The translations under genes and the position numbers were made by a program. A DNA stretch of 64,000 bases. Source: Paraspadella gotoi (lineage: Eukaryota; Chaetognatha). Each line of letters begins with the position of its first letter. The first letter of the stretch is position 1. The stretch is taken from positions 11,159,045 to 11,223,044 of the forward strand of contig CM119267.1 in the NCBI GenBank assembly GCA_051294375.1. Direction: 5' to 3'. The notes under the pieces were generated by a model. It was not told the origin of the DNA, did not search any database, and saw nothing but the letters and a program-made list of their open reading frames with translations. This document shows positions 11,983 to 24,216 of the stretch, in pieces.

Positions 11983-12744
11983 ATACCAAATATAAACGTT
12001 TCAATTTTGGAAAACGGGCTACAGTTTTTTATGAAGTAGTTTTTAACATTTTAGCAATGTTATAAGTTTTGATATTAATGTTTTTTACGATATTTTTGTT
12101 CTCAGTGTAGTTTTATTTGTTTGTAAACCGTGCTTACACTGTTACTGTTACCGTTACTGTTTTTTGTATTCAATTATGTTAATATCGTTTTTGTTATTAA
12201 TAAAAAAAGAAAAAAGAAAACTGGCTACTCCAATAACTTTGTATCTAATGAAATCTATTGACAGTGGAGGAACGAGTTAAACTACATGCACTGAATGACA
12301 ATATTTCATAAAAATGAATGACTAATTTAAATAAAACTTATGTGGAGTAGAACACCCGCGAGAGAAAACAGAAACTCTAAAACAATTTTTAGCAACGAAA
12401 ACATAATTCATAATACGGAAAAAATCGTCCCGAGCAACGGGAAACTGACGAAAATAAATCTCGACAAAAGATCTTCCGCGAAAAAATAATCTCTCTTTCG
12501 AAAAAAAAAAATAAAGAAAAGCTCCCGAGTGAAAATAAAGGAGAAAATGAAAAGAATGAAATAAAGAATCGAGGAAAAAAGTTAACATTTTTCTGCTTCG
12601 TGATTTTTTTTTGTTGTTGTGCGTCACGAATTTCCTCGCAAATTTCCTCTTGTGAAAAAAAAAAATCGGAGGGGGGGGGGTGGCGGGCTTTCCTCTGAAA
12701 ATCTTTTTTTAAACTTCACGCTCACGACTTAGTCCTCTTGGACC

Positions 12745-12746
<2 letters not shown>

Positions 12747-12789
<43 letters not shown>
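12747..12789. repeat. (GA)n microsatellite
   Basis: About 20 GA units. Confidence 0.95.
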
Positions 12790-12791
<2 letters not shown>

Positions 12792-13395
12792 GGGAAAATG
12801 TTCACCATTCACTTCATAAATTATCGACAGTTAAAATAAGCCCTAGACAACAATAAACCTCTAGTCTTTACATACCTCAACTTATATCCTATGTATTTTC
12901 AAATATCCGAGGTTAAGTTCCCCAAAGTGTTCATTTTTGATCTTTTTAACTCCACCTCCTCCGCGGTCCTCGGCCTCTTCACCACCCCGAGGCAAGAATC
13001 GATCCGCGCTGCCATCGAAAGCAATCGCCGCCAATATGGCCCGTGAAGACTGCCCCTTTAAGCCCAACCCCCTTACGACCCACCAATATGCCCGCTCCAC
13101 CAATCTGGCCTCTCTCCTCTCAACCGCGGGGTCGATTTCTTGACTCACTCGCGTGAAAACGCGTCGCAGGTTTTTTTCCCCATAATCTCTCGAGACGGAA
13201 AAGAGAGGAGAGAGAAGAAGAAAAGAAAAAAGAAAGAAAGAGAGAACTCAAAACGACAACACGGAATGTACTAACGAAATATCAAAGAAATGATCAAAAT
13301 TCGGGTTTATTCTACATCAGTCTTGTTACAGCATTGAAAACACTACCGCCTCATATTACAACCATCTACACCGTCTGTATCGTCACAAGAATCGA

Positions 13396-13434
<39 letters not shown>

Positions 13435-13917
13435 CTCATCTATTCTCCTCTCTTCATCTCTCTCTCTCGTTCTCTCTCTCCTCTCGTCTGTCTCTCCTTT
13501 CCTTCTCTTCCCTCGTCTCTCCTCCTTTTTTTTCTCCTCTCGTCTTCTCTCTCCAGTAAACCCGGATCGACTTCCCCCTCTTTTCAAAGAAAAGAAACTC
13601 GAGAGAAAGGGATTCCCGAGTCCCGAGTTATTGGTTCCTTTATTTGGTTTTTGTTTTTGTATCGAGAAAAGGATTTGCTAAATTAAAAAAAACCAAAGGA
13701 GAAATGGGAAATATTGTGAAAGGAGTGGAGGAGTGAGAGACGCAAGAGTGCAACGAGGGTTGAAAACTGTCGTCGTCGTCTCCTTTTAAATCCTCTCCAC
13801 CTCCTACTCCTCCTCCTCCTCCTCCTCATTTCATAATTTCGTCCTTCTCGTCGTTGTTTTCATTGCGGAGGATCAGAGCGAGGCTTAGGTCGTCGTTGTT
13901 ATTGTTTTGGTTTTTAT

Positions 13918-14220
13918 TTATAGATCCCTTCCTTTACTCGGAGGCAGTTTGACGTCGTCGTCGTCATTTTCGTCGTTTTTGTTGACGTCTTTGACGAAGA
14001 GGTCGGTCTCCTTCGCCGGAAAACCCCGTCGATCGATTTCCTTCGCGGCGGATTCGAACCAGTCGACAAAAATCAGGGCCAATTCTAAGGCCACAAATTC
14101 CAAGGCCAATTCTAAGGCCAATTCTAAGGCCAATTCTAAGGCCACAAATTCCTTCTCATAAAAATTCTCAAGAAAATTAATAAATTCATGTAAAAATAAA
14201 AACCAAGTCGTTGAGGGCAC
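13918..14220 (-). CDS. Possible acidic-tailed ORF, unknown function
   Basis: A 100-codon minus-strand frame. Its middle is a 12-bp tandem repeat (14077-14152) encoding ELAL-type repeats. The C-terminal half has coding-like composition (FVDWFESAAKEIDRRG, then DENDDDDVKLPPSKGRDL). AATAAA overlaps the stop codon (13913-13918), which would leave almost no 3' UTR. The N-terminal part looks non-coding, so if real this is probably a last exon whose partners I could not find. No family recognised. Confidence 0.25.
   Translation of the reverse strand: MPSTTWFLFLHEFINFLENFYEKEFVALELALELALELALEFVALELALIFVDWFESAAKEIDRRGFPAKETDLFVKDVNKNDENDDDDVKLPPSKGRDL
14077..14152. repeat. 12-bp minisatellite
   Basis: Tandem units of AATTCTAAGGCC with ACAAATTCCAAGGCC variants, about six copies. 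They keep both strands open, as NSKA repeats on plus and ELAL repeats on minus. Confidence 0.9.
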
Positions 14221-15726
<1,506 letters not shown>

Positions 15727-15799
15727 TTTTTCATTCGATTAGAGGGGCGAAACGTGGGGAGGAAGTTTGATGGAAGGCGCGCAAGAATAATATTGTTGA

Positions 15800-15834
<35 letters not shown>

Positions 15835-15863
15835 AGAANNNNNNNNNNNNNNNNNNNNNNNNN

Positions 15864-15898
<35 letters not shown>

Positions 15899-15969
15899 TC
15901 AACAATTATTTTCGCGCCTTCCATCCAAACTTCCCCCACTTTTCGCCCCTCATAATCGAATGAAAAAAA
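15727..15969. repeat. Inverted repeat flanking a 25-N gap
   Basis: The left arm 15727-15838 runs from TTTTTTTCATTCGATTA through the unique stretch GGAAGGCGCG to GTTGACACGAGAGAGA. The right arm 15864-15969 is its reverse complement with scattered indels and mismatches. The arms meet at the gap inside GA on one side and TC on the other. Confidence 0.93.
15839..15863. other. Assembly gap, exactly 25 N
   Basis: Sits at the axis of the inverted repeat. The fixed size of 25 recurs at 18894 and 39935. Confidence 1.
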
Positions 15970-16118
15970 AATGAGAGCGAAAGAGAGAGAGAGAGGTGGG
16001 GAGGTAGAAAGAAAGAAGAAAAGGGGGCGGGAAAAGGAAAACGGGAATAAAAGGAAAAAGAAAGGGAAAAGAAGTGGGAGGTGAAGTCGATTTTAACAAT
16101 CTCTTCTTATCTCTCTTT

Positions 16119-16170
16119 NNNNNNNNNNNNNNNNNNNNNNNNNNNNNNNNNNNNNNNNNNNNNNNNNNNN
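16119..16170. other. Assembly gap, 52 N
   Basis: Run of N following a CT-rich stretch. Confidence 1.
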
Positions 16171-16275
16171 CCCCATTTTTTTTGGCGCTGCCAAAGACCC
16201 GGAATGACTCGGAACAAGAAGAGAGTAAACATCGAGTTATTCTTTTGGAAGGAGAGAGACAGAGAGTGAGAGAGA

Positions 16276-16484
16276 NNNNNNNNNNNNNNNNNNNNNNNNN
16301 NNNNNNNNNNNNNNNNNNNNNNNNNNNNNNNNNNNNNNNNNNNNNNNNNNNNNNNNNNNNNNNNNNNNNNNNNNNNNNNNNNNNNNNNNNNNNNNNNNNN
16401 NNNNNNNNNNNNNNNNNNNNNNNNNNNNNNNNNNNNNNNNNNNNNNNNNNNNNNNNNNNNNNNNNNNNNNNNNNNNNNNNNNNN
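16276..16484. other. Assembly gap, 209 N, in a (GA)n tract
   Basis: GAGAGA on both sides, so the missing sequence is probably an unresolved GA microsatellite. Confidence 1.
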
Positions 16485-16514
<30 letters not shown>

Positions 16515-16516
<2 letters not shown>

Positions 16517-17141
16517 AAACAATATGACTAAAATTGAAAATTTAACAAGTCAGTTTAAATAAACATATTTTTGTGGAGTTGATTTATCTTGCTATTGCGT
16601 AAAAGCTGTCGAGAAAAAATTCATGACAGCTAAAAATAAACAAGAAAACTCGTTACTTTCTCGACTGCCCTAAATGGAAAAATTCTCAACAAAAAAAAAG
16701 AGACAGAGCTAGAAAAACAGGGACTAAGCGCGTCCCGAATGAAAACTAAGAAGGGAATGACAGAGACAGCGAAAAAAGGAAAGGAAAAATGCGAAAAGCT
16801 GAATGTAAAAAAAGTGACACTAACTCTGAAAAAATGTCTCGGCGGGACAGAGAGACAAATTGAAAACTGCAATGACTGCAGTAAGTTGCGAGAACTGCGG
16901 AGAATGAAAAAACTGAAAGTAACTCATGTGCGAGGAAGAGTAGCATAACTATGAGGTGGGGAAGGTGAGTTTGAAAAAAAAAAGGAAAGAGGCAAAGGGA
17001 AAATGGAAAAGGTAGGGGCAGCGAGTGTGAGAGCGAGAAGCAAACGCAGAAGGTAAGTAAACTCGGTCGCTTTTTCAACCCGTCGACTTCACCACCGATG
17101 GAATATGCAAATTAAGAGAGAGAGAGAGAGAGAGAGAGAAG

Positions 17142-17181
<40 letters not shown>

Positions 17182-17753
17182 GGGGCACTCTTTTTTTTCT
17201 CTCTCCCAATCTGCATAAATCACCGGCCGTCCGCAGGAGATGTGCTTCGCCGCTCCGAAGATGATTACATTTTTAAAACTCGTTTTATTTTCTCGACTTC
17301 GAAGGAAATAAATCGCGAGGGTTTACGGTTTAGAAGAATTCATGAAAAAATTGAGAAAATCGTGGAGCGAGAAAAAAGAGAAAAGGTAAGAAAACAAAAT
17401 CTTGGTCTGATTATTGTAATAATTCACAAGTTAGAGCGACTCGTAATATTAATAAGAGAGACGTTTAATAAACCAATATGCATTTAGTAAAGTATGCGGT
17501 CGTCTCCTACCAGTGGTAGTACCACTGGAACTGATATTCTAGCAACGTTTCGCTTGGCTCATGGAGCGGGAGGCCGTCGTGATTGAACCAGTTACTCGCA
17601 GTTGGGATGGTGTGTCAGCCAGCTTAGTCCATGGCCAATGGTGAGGCGGCTTTAAGTCTGCGCCACATGCGTACCTTATTCAAAAACTCCTCCAAACTTC
17701 CAGACTTTTTCAACTCATCTTCCCTATTACAATTTACATCCCAATTCACCAAT
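16515..17753. other. No gene; purine-rich DNA with GA tract
   Basis: A-rich and purine-rich to about 17060, GA microsatellite at 17116-17178, then AT-rich DNA. An in-frame extension of the following ORF (from 17631) has lower GC and is more likely 5' leader. Confidence 0.45.
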
Positions 17754-18029
17754 ATGGCGATCGACGGCGTCGAACCGGAAATGAACGCGGTCGACGAGGA
17801 AGTTCGCGGGATCGAGGCCGACTTGCGCGCGCGAACCGAAGAGATGCGGCGTGGCGTGGAAGCTGCGCGGAATTTGGGCGACGCGTTTGAGATTTTGAGG
17901 GCGTTGGAGGCCCTCCGAATCATGATGCCGGCGATGGAGGCTCTGATGGAGAGGTTGGAAGTGCTGCGGCGCCGACGGGTGGCGACGAGGGATTGGTTCG
18001 TCGACGCCGATCTTCGGAAACGCGCTTGA
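17754..18029 (+). CDS. Small coiled-coil protein, unknown function
   Basis: A single-exon ORF of 91 codons from an ATG in good context (CAATATGGCG). It is sharply GC-rich against AT-rich flanks. The protein is mostly helical and charged, with leucine/methionine heptads in the second half (ILRALEALRIMM, ALMERLEVLRRRR), so a short coiled coil is likely. No signal peptide or membrane segment. An AATAAA with a following GT-rich stretch lies about 240 nt downstream. The open frame also runs upstream to an ATG at 17631 (132 codons), but that part has AT-rich, non-coding-like composition. I do not recognise the family. Confidence 0.5.
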   Translation: MAIDGVEPEMNAVDEEVRGIEADLRARTEEMRRGVEAARNLGDAFEILRALEALRIMMPAMEALMERLEVLRRRRVATRDWFVDADLRKRA

Positions 18030-18266
18030 GGAACTGAGTCTTCCAAAGGTCGATAACGCATGTAATCAATATGTGAAATTGTACATTTGAGAATTGATCG
18101 TCTTTTTTCGGGACTCGAGGACTAAAGTCAAAACATCCTGTTCAATATTCATGATCAATCGAAGGCTCTTATCATCGTTAAGACCAAATCACCAACTTCC
18201 ACTGTGATAAAAAATACTTTGTTCAAATTGTAACGTACTTTCTGGTTTTAATATTATCTATTGATA

Positions 18267-18272
18267 AATAAA
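18267..18272 (+). terminator. Poly(A) signal of the 17754 ORF
   Basis: AATAAA followed within 30 nt by CTTTTTTGTGTC, a plausible downstream element. Confidence 0.55.
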
Positions 18273-18389
18273 GCGCGTCTTCACGTGCTTCTCTTTTTTG
18301 TGTCAATAAGAAATAAGGACGATGATGAAGATGATGATTTCGATGGTCATTACAAAACTGAAAATCTCACAATTTTAAAATATGTGAGT

Positions 18390-18422
<33 letters not shown>

Positions 18423-18893
18423 AAATGAAAACTGCAGACGATCTTTCGCTAGCGACGTCCCAGAGGAAATAAAGAGGCGTGGCCGAGGGGCGTCGACGAT
18501 AGTAAACAGAGCGGAAACTCTCCTTCGATCGACGAACGAATTGAAATACTTACTCTTCGGAGATTAACCTATTTGAGCGTCCATCTGTGCGGTTAAGCCT
18601 GGTCGCCGCTGCCGCCTCTGCCGCCGACGCAGCCGCCGACTATGTCGTCTCTGCCGCCGACTCTGCCGACGATTAGGGTCTGTTACCATTAGACAAAAGG
18701 GATACTCAAACGCCGGTTGTGGAAATCAAAAGAGGGAAAAAGAACGCAAAACCATAACAATAACATTAATAATCTCATTGACTATCTGGTTTGTTAGGAG
18801 CTTTATTGTTATAAGTAAAATGGAAAGTCTTGGTTTTTGATGAGATTAAGTCAAGCTGAAGAAATGCCACGGCGTCTTGCTTGAGAGAGAGAG
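18273..18893. other. No gene supported; triplet repeats
   Basis: Holds a (CGA)n tract at 18391-18422 and a GCC/GAC-rich patch at 18600-18675. Both give Ala/Asp-rich frames without a start codon or splice site. Confidence 0.45.
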
Positions 18894-18918
18894 NNNNNNN
18901 NNNNNNNNNNNNNNNNNN
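18894..18918. other. Assembly gap, exactly 25 N
   Basis: Within a GA tract. To its right lies the noisy copy described at 19036-19650. Confidence 1.
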
Positions 18919-19035
18919 CGAGAGAGAGAGGAGCTGCAGAGGTGAAGAGAGGAGAGAGAGAGATGAATGACAGAAGGAGAGAGAGAAGAGAAGAAGAGGA
19001 TGAGAGAAGAGAGCCTGGCATGAGAGATGAGATGA

Positions 19036-19650
19036 GCAGTGTAATTTCGAATATCGCGGATCCTTAAACGAATTTATTTCACGGCGCGGATGTCAGGACG
19101 GCCCCGACTCCCGACAACAACGACAACGACGACTGAAACTTCTGACCGCCATTCAAACAAAAGCGCACTTCAGCGACGACGACGACCGTACGACGACGAC
19201 GACGACGCATCGACAGAAGTTTGCACCTCTGAAATACAAACTTTGTTTTCGTCGGCTTCATCCATCTTTCTTTTTGTCGTTGTTGTCCGTCCCGCTGTTT
19301 GACTCGAGCATATTCGGACAAAAGGGGAAAAAATAGGGAAAATGAAAGGAAGTAATGAAAAAAGTTGAAACGCGTCAGACGACGAGGCACGAACGACGGC
19401 ACAATAGACACAAAGACGAGGACGACGCACGAAGTGCACGGCACGTGATATGAGAAAACTACGAGAATAAAAAAACACGGGTACGGTCGGCCGACGGAAG
19501 CCGTTCGATAACGGAAGAAGCCGCGAGGGGGAAAGAAGCGGGCGCGATACAGAGTTAGTGTGGAGGGCAGGGGAAATGCAAAGCAGCCCAAACTACCGAG
19601 CCCCTAGGCGATAGCGCTCAACCGCCCAGCGCCCACTGCCACCGCGCCAC
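19036..19650 (+). repeat. Noisy duplicate of 21648-22209
   Basis: Aligns collinearly with 21648-22209 from GTGTAATT..CG to CCCAAACTACC but is about 9% longer. It carries many one-base insertions, and T is frequently replaced by other bases toward its right end. This is the pattern of an uncorrected single long read, not of a diverged paralogue. Confidence 0.85.
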
Positions 19651-21647
19651 ACAGACGCCCACGCCAAGCTCGAACGGCAAAGAAGGGGGCGGGGCAGCAG
19701 CGAGGCCGGCAAAGGCGAAGAACAGCAGGCGGAAAGAGGAAAAGGAGGACAGGAGACGAACGCGTAAGGAGGGGAGCGAGGAGAGAAGAGAAAGAGAGAA
19801 GGAAAGGAAGGAGAAAAAGAAAAAGAAAGGAGTGAAAGAGGAGAGGTGGAAGGAGGGGTGAGCGATGGAGAGAAGAAGAAGAGAAGGAGGAGAGGGAAAA
19901 AGAAAAGGAAAGGAAGGAAAGGAGAGATCGTGAAGGGGGGGGAGCGCGGATGAGAGAGAAGAAGAGAAGGGAAGAGGGGAGAAAAGCGAAAAAACAGGAG
20001 GAAAGGAGAGAGCGGGAAGGAGGGGAAAGCGAGGAGAGAGAGAAGAACGAGAAAGGAAGGAGAGGAGAGACCCAAAACGGGAGGGAAGAAACAGACAGCG
20101 AGGGCAGAAAAACGGGGGCACACGCGAAGCAGACGTGAGGAGAGAAAGAAGGGGCGGAGAAAAAGAGGGGAAGGGAAGCAGGAACAGAAGAGGAGCCCGG
20201 GAGAGCGAAGACGGCAGGGCGGAGCGGTGGAAGGGAAGACCGGGCAAGCCGGGCAAATCAATAACAAAAAGGCAGACGCGCGAACCGGGCGGAGAGTCCT
20301 GCGAAGGGGGCAAAAAAAGCCAGCACGCGTGGGCCCGGGAAAGCGTGGGGGTGGGAGGACGTGTAGGAGTGGACAGGGGGGAAGAACAAGCAGGGCAGGA
20401 GGAAGAAGAGCAGCGGGGGAGGAAGCAAGGCAGAAGGCGGAAGGAAGGGCGAGGATGGGGAGGAGCGGCAGGGGAGGGGGAAGAGGAGGGCGGGGGAGAG
20501 GAAAACAGGGGAGAAAGGAAGCGCGATCGGGGGGGTGCGGGGACGCTGGGAAGCAGTGCGGAACAACAGAGGGAAAGAGAAAAGGAAGAGAAAGGACATG
20601 CGGAAGAGAGCAAAGAGAAAAGAACAAGAAAGAGAAGGAAGAGGGAAGAAAAGAGAAAGGGGGGAACACAAGGACCAAGAGGGAGACAAAAACAAAAGGC
20701 GCTGGAAAAGACGCGAGAGCGAGGGGAGGACAAGGGAGCCCCGGCGGCGGAAAAACGAGAGAAGGGAGAGAAGGCAGGGCCGAGGGACGAGAGTGGCAAG
20801 GCGGGAGAACGAGGAAGTAGGTGCCAAGAAGGAAGGAGGATAGGAGCGGGAGCAGCCATGAGGCAAACGTGGGCGGGCAAGGAGAAAAAAACGAGCGCGG
20901 ACGGGGGGGAAGGGGGGAGCAGGGGATGAGGAGGGGCAGGGGTGGGGGGGAGGAGGAGGAGACGAAAGACAGAACGGCTGGAAGGGGCAAGAAGACGACA
21001 GCAAGGCAGGGACAGAAAAAGGTACAGGGTGCGACACGGAACGGGGAGCCCGGCAGCGCAAGCGTGGGAACAAGGAAAAGGGGACGCAGACGGAGCAGAC
21101 GGGGGGGGAAGCCAGAAGGGGGGGACGCACGGCAAGGGGGAGGGAAAAAAAGGAACCAAAGCAAGCGGAGCAGGGATGTGACCAGACGAAGAGCGCGGCT
21201 GCCGCAGCAAGCGGTGGAGAACGGGATAGCGGACAGGGGGGAGGAGAAACGGAGAAACACAAAAGCAAGGCGCGAACAATGCGGGGAAGGGAAGGCGGGC
21301 CCCGCGCAAAAAGGGGCGCGGGGGGCTGGGAGAAAGGAAAGAGGGGAGGGAGGCAGCCAGGAAAAGGAAACAAAGGAATAGAGACAGGAGTGAGACCAGT
21401 ATGTCAAAAAAGGAGGCCCGGGGCAGGGCCGGCAACTACACAAAAAGGAGTCCAACGCGGCCAAGCGAGCGGCAGGGGCCCGAGGCAAGAGGGAGGAAGA
21501 GGGAGGAGCAGCGGAGGTAATGGGGCCGTGCGCCGGAGCAGCGGCAAACAGAATGAGACGGAAACAGGGATGGAGTGTAGGAGAGGGAACAGGCAGCCGG
21601 GGCACCGAGCGGAGGAGGTAAGATCGGCGGGCTGGGAGGCGAGGAGA
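19651..21647. repeat. T-depleted, purine-rich 2-kb tract
   Basis: The plus strand is made almost wholly of A, G and some C; T is nearly absent for about 2 kb. It is not a clean tandem repeat. The lack of T removes stop codons, producing a 670-codon minus-strand frame of Pro/Ser/Leu/Phe that I do not accept as coding. It probably represents a purine-rich satellite read with errors. Confidence 0.8.
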
Positions 21648-21653
21648 GAGTGT

Positions 21654-21771
21654 AATTCGATATCGGGATCCTTAACGAATTTATTCACGGCCGCGGATGA
21701 GGACGGCCCCGACTCCGACAACAACGACAACGACGACGAAACTTTGACGCCATTCAAACAAAAGGCACTCA

Positions 21772-21811
<40 letters not shown>

Positions 21812-21824
21812 AGTTGACCTCTGA
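21654..21824 (+). CDS. Possible C-terminal coding fragment with poly-Asp
   Basis: The frame reads SGSLTNLFTAADEDGPDSD, then an Asn/Asp stretch, ETLTPFKQKALS, about twelve Asp and EVDL followed by TGA. The residue choice and the compact acidic tail look like a real protein end, with the (GAC)n microsatellite coding for Asp. The upstream part runs into the purine-rich tract and has no acceptor site I can defend. The duplicate at 19036 has the same segment broken by indels. Family unknown; it could also be chance reading of a GAC repeat. Confidence 0.28.
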
Positions 21825-22209
21825 AATACAAACTTTGTTTTCGTCGTCTTCATCCACTTTCTTTTTGTCGTTGTTGTCGTCCCGTGTTTGACTCGAGATA
21901 TTCGGACAAAAGGGGAAAAATAGGAAAATGAAAGGAGTAATTGAAAAGTGAAAAGGTCAGACGACGAGGACGACGACGACAATAGACGACAAAGACGAGG
22001 ACGACGACGAAGGCGACGACGATGATGATGAGAAAAACTACGAGAAAAAAAAACACTTTACGTTCTTCGACTGAAGCGTTGATAACGGATAAGCCGGGAG
22101 GTGTAAAATAATCTTTCTCTATACATTATTTAGGTGTTAGGTCATTGGAAATTCAAATCATCCCAAACTACCTATCCCATGCTATATCTCCAACGCCATC
22201 TCCCACGCC
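21825..22209. other. No gene; GAC-triplet-rich DNA up to a gap
   Basis: Second GAC/GAT-rich patch at 21960-22030, then AT-richer sequence ending at the 198-N gap. Confidence 0.5.
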
Positions 22210-22407
22210 NNNNNNNNNNNNNNNNNNNNNNNNNNNNNNNNNNNNNNNNNNNNNNNNNNNNNNNNNNNNNNNNNNNNNNNNNNNNNNNNNNNNNNNNNNN
22301 NNNNNNNNNNNNNNNNNNNNNNNNNNNNNNNNNNNNNNNNNNNNNNNNNNNNNNNNNNNNNNNNNNNNNNNNNNNNNNNNNNNNNNNNNNNNNNNNNNNN
22401 NNNNNNN
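22210..22407. other. Assembly gap, 198 N
   Basis: Bordered on the right by the 84-bp purine-rich minisatellite, so the missing sequence is probably more of that repeat. Confidence 1.
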
Positions 22408-22736
22408 GTTTGGATCGAGGAGAGAGATAAGAAGAGAAGTAAAGATAGGGAGAAAAGGAAAAAGAATTGAGGAAAGTAAAGAGGTTAAGGTGTTTGGATC
22501 GAGGAGAGAGATAAGAAGAGAAGTAAAGATAAGGAGAAAAGGAAAAAGAAATGAGGAAAGTAGAGAGGTTAAAGAGTTTGAATTTAGGAGAGAGAGATAA
22601 GAAGAGAAGAAAAGATAAGGAGAAAAGGAAAAAGAAATGAGGAAAGTAGAGAGGTTAAGGACTTTGGATCGAGGAGAGAGATAAGAAGAGAAGTGAAGAT
22701 AGGGAGAAAAGGAAAAAGAAAAAGAATATGTTCTTG
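22408..22736 (+). repeat. 84-bp purine-rich minisatellite, four copies
   Basis: Units begin at TTTGGATCGAGG or a variant at 22409, 22493, 22577 and 22663 (spacings 84, 84 and 86) and continue with AGAGATAAGAAGAGAAG, AGGGAGAAAAGG and GAGGTTAA blocks. Copies differ by a few substitutions. The array is cut by the gap on its left. Confidence 0.95.
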
Positions 22737-24216
22737 GCAAAGAGAGAAATAAAGATCATCAAGGGTGAGAAAAAGTGGTTGAAATGTTTTCCAATGGAGA
22801 TAAGATAAAAGGTGAGACAGGATCGGTCTAGTCAGATAAAAGGCGAGGTAAGGATGGGAATTGTCCAATGATCATGAGTCTGTGAACCGAATATACTTGG
22901 ACTTGTTTGTTGTAAGATCTTCAGAGGTATTCCTTGCAATAGCTTTTAAAAAAATGAATTATAAATTAAAAGTTAAAATTTTCATTGATTTTTTTAAAAC
23001 TTAGGCTACGAAACTTCTCGAGCAAAAAAGAACAATAGATTTACGACGTTCTTTCGTATCTTTTATTTCTGTTCAAGAAAAACCTTGGGTGGTTCACCCC
23101 GCGACCGCTAGAGGCGCCAGATGTTCATTTTTTCTCCGCGTTAGTGACGCGGCGAAGATTTTCGAAACTCGCGCTACATAAAAAAAANNNNNNNNNNNNN
23201 NNNNNNNNNNNNNNNNNNNNNNNNNNNNNNNNNNNNNNNNNNNNNNNNNNNNNNNNNNNNNNNNNNNNNNNNNNNNNNNNNNNNNNNNNNNNNNNNNNNN
23301 NNNGGAGAGAGATGCTGGCCAAATAAAGAAAAAAAAATTCTCGTCACCCTGAGCGCTGATCTTTACATACTCGACTTTTTGGACTATTTGAGAAATTTAT
23401 AAGCAAATCGAATTAATATTAAAGAATGAAATCTTCAAGAACGTTTTTTCCTTCTCCTTTTTTTGTTGCTCGAAATTCTAAGAAAGCAGGAATGAGCTTC
23501 TCACTGTTTGTTTGCCGTTCAAAGAAGAAAAAAAAAAAACAAATTCGATTACAGGAAACAGACAATTCTAAAGATGGGCGGCGGACTAGAGGATGTACGT
23601 TCGCTCTCTCGTCTTTCTCTTCTGCTCTCCGTCTTCATCGTCTCTCCTCGTCTCCTTCTCTCTTCTCTCTCCTCATCTCCTCTCCTTCGTCTAGCTCTCT
23701 TCGCTCCGTTCTCGTGCTCGGGGTCCCTCCTCAATACAAACCTGTTTGATAACGAGTAAATGCTTTTCCCGAGATTTATTCTATTGAAGAAATATTTTCT
23801 TTTATGCGCTAATTTGAGATCGTTTTCATGTTACTGATATATATTATTTACATATGTACGTAAATAGTAAATAGCTAAGAATAAGTTAAAAAACAGTTAA
23901 ATAATTTTATTTAACTAACGTCTGGGAGCGTTTCTCTTCTTAAATCCCAATAAAGAAAAAATAATATTACCGTTGAATTAGAGTAAAATAGTCCCATATG
24001 TGACTTTTTTTATGCTTAGAATTTAATGATAATACAAAAAAATTCATTCATTTCTAAATTTAATTAAATAACTAATTAATTAAGAAGTAACTAATTATCG
24101 AATTCAATTAAGCCGATTTCCTTGTATCCTTCTCTAGATCTCGCATCCTACTACATCTCTTAATGCCTTGAACCGACTTCTCCGTTACCCATGGTTGCGC
24201 AAAACGAGAACGATAG
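22737..24216. other. No gene; AT-rich DNA and a gap
   Basis: Contains the 116-N gap 23188-23303 and a CT/TCG-rich patch at 23600-23720. The minus-strand AATAAA motifs near 23774 and 23905 could serve the ORF at 24217. Confidence 0.45.
23188..23303. other. Assembly gap, 116 N
   Basis: Run of N after a poly-A stretch. Confidence 1.

Larger units (their letters stand above)
9937..13900. other. Microsatellite-rich region without supported genes
   Basis: Contains GA/CT tracts (10040-10085, 10737-10822, 11709-11790, 12747-12789, 13400-13432), a GAC/GAT triplet zone at 11285-11350, CAA/CAG triplets near 11495-11545 and an ATT tract. A CpG-richer patch at 12940-13150 with repeated CCAATATG and CCAATCTG could be a promoter but has no attached exon that I can support. 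Confidence 0.45.

Noticed and set aside
12882-13148. 88-codon minus-strand frame in a CpG-richer patch
   Set aside because: No domain, the last third reads AT-rich non-coding DNA, and no splice or poly(A) site fits. A promoter patch is as likely.
19593-21605. 670-codon minus-strand open frame (Pro/Ser/Leu/Phe-rich) and its plus-strand partners
   Set aside because: All frames stay open because the tract nearly lacks T on the plus strand. The sequence has no domain-like order and lies in the likely raw-read insert.
22408-22736. CRISPR-like array
   Set aside because: Whole 84-bp units repeat without unique spacers; this is a minisatellite in a eukaryotic genome.
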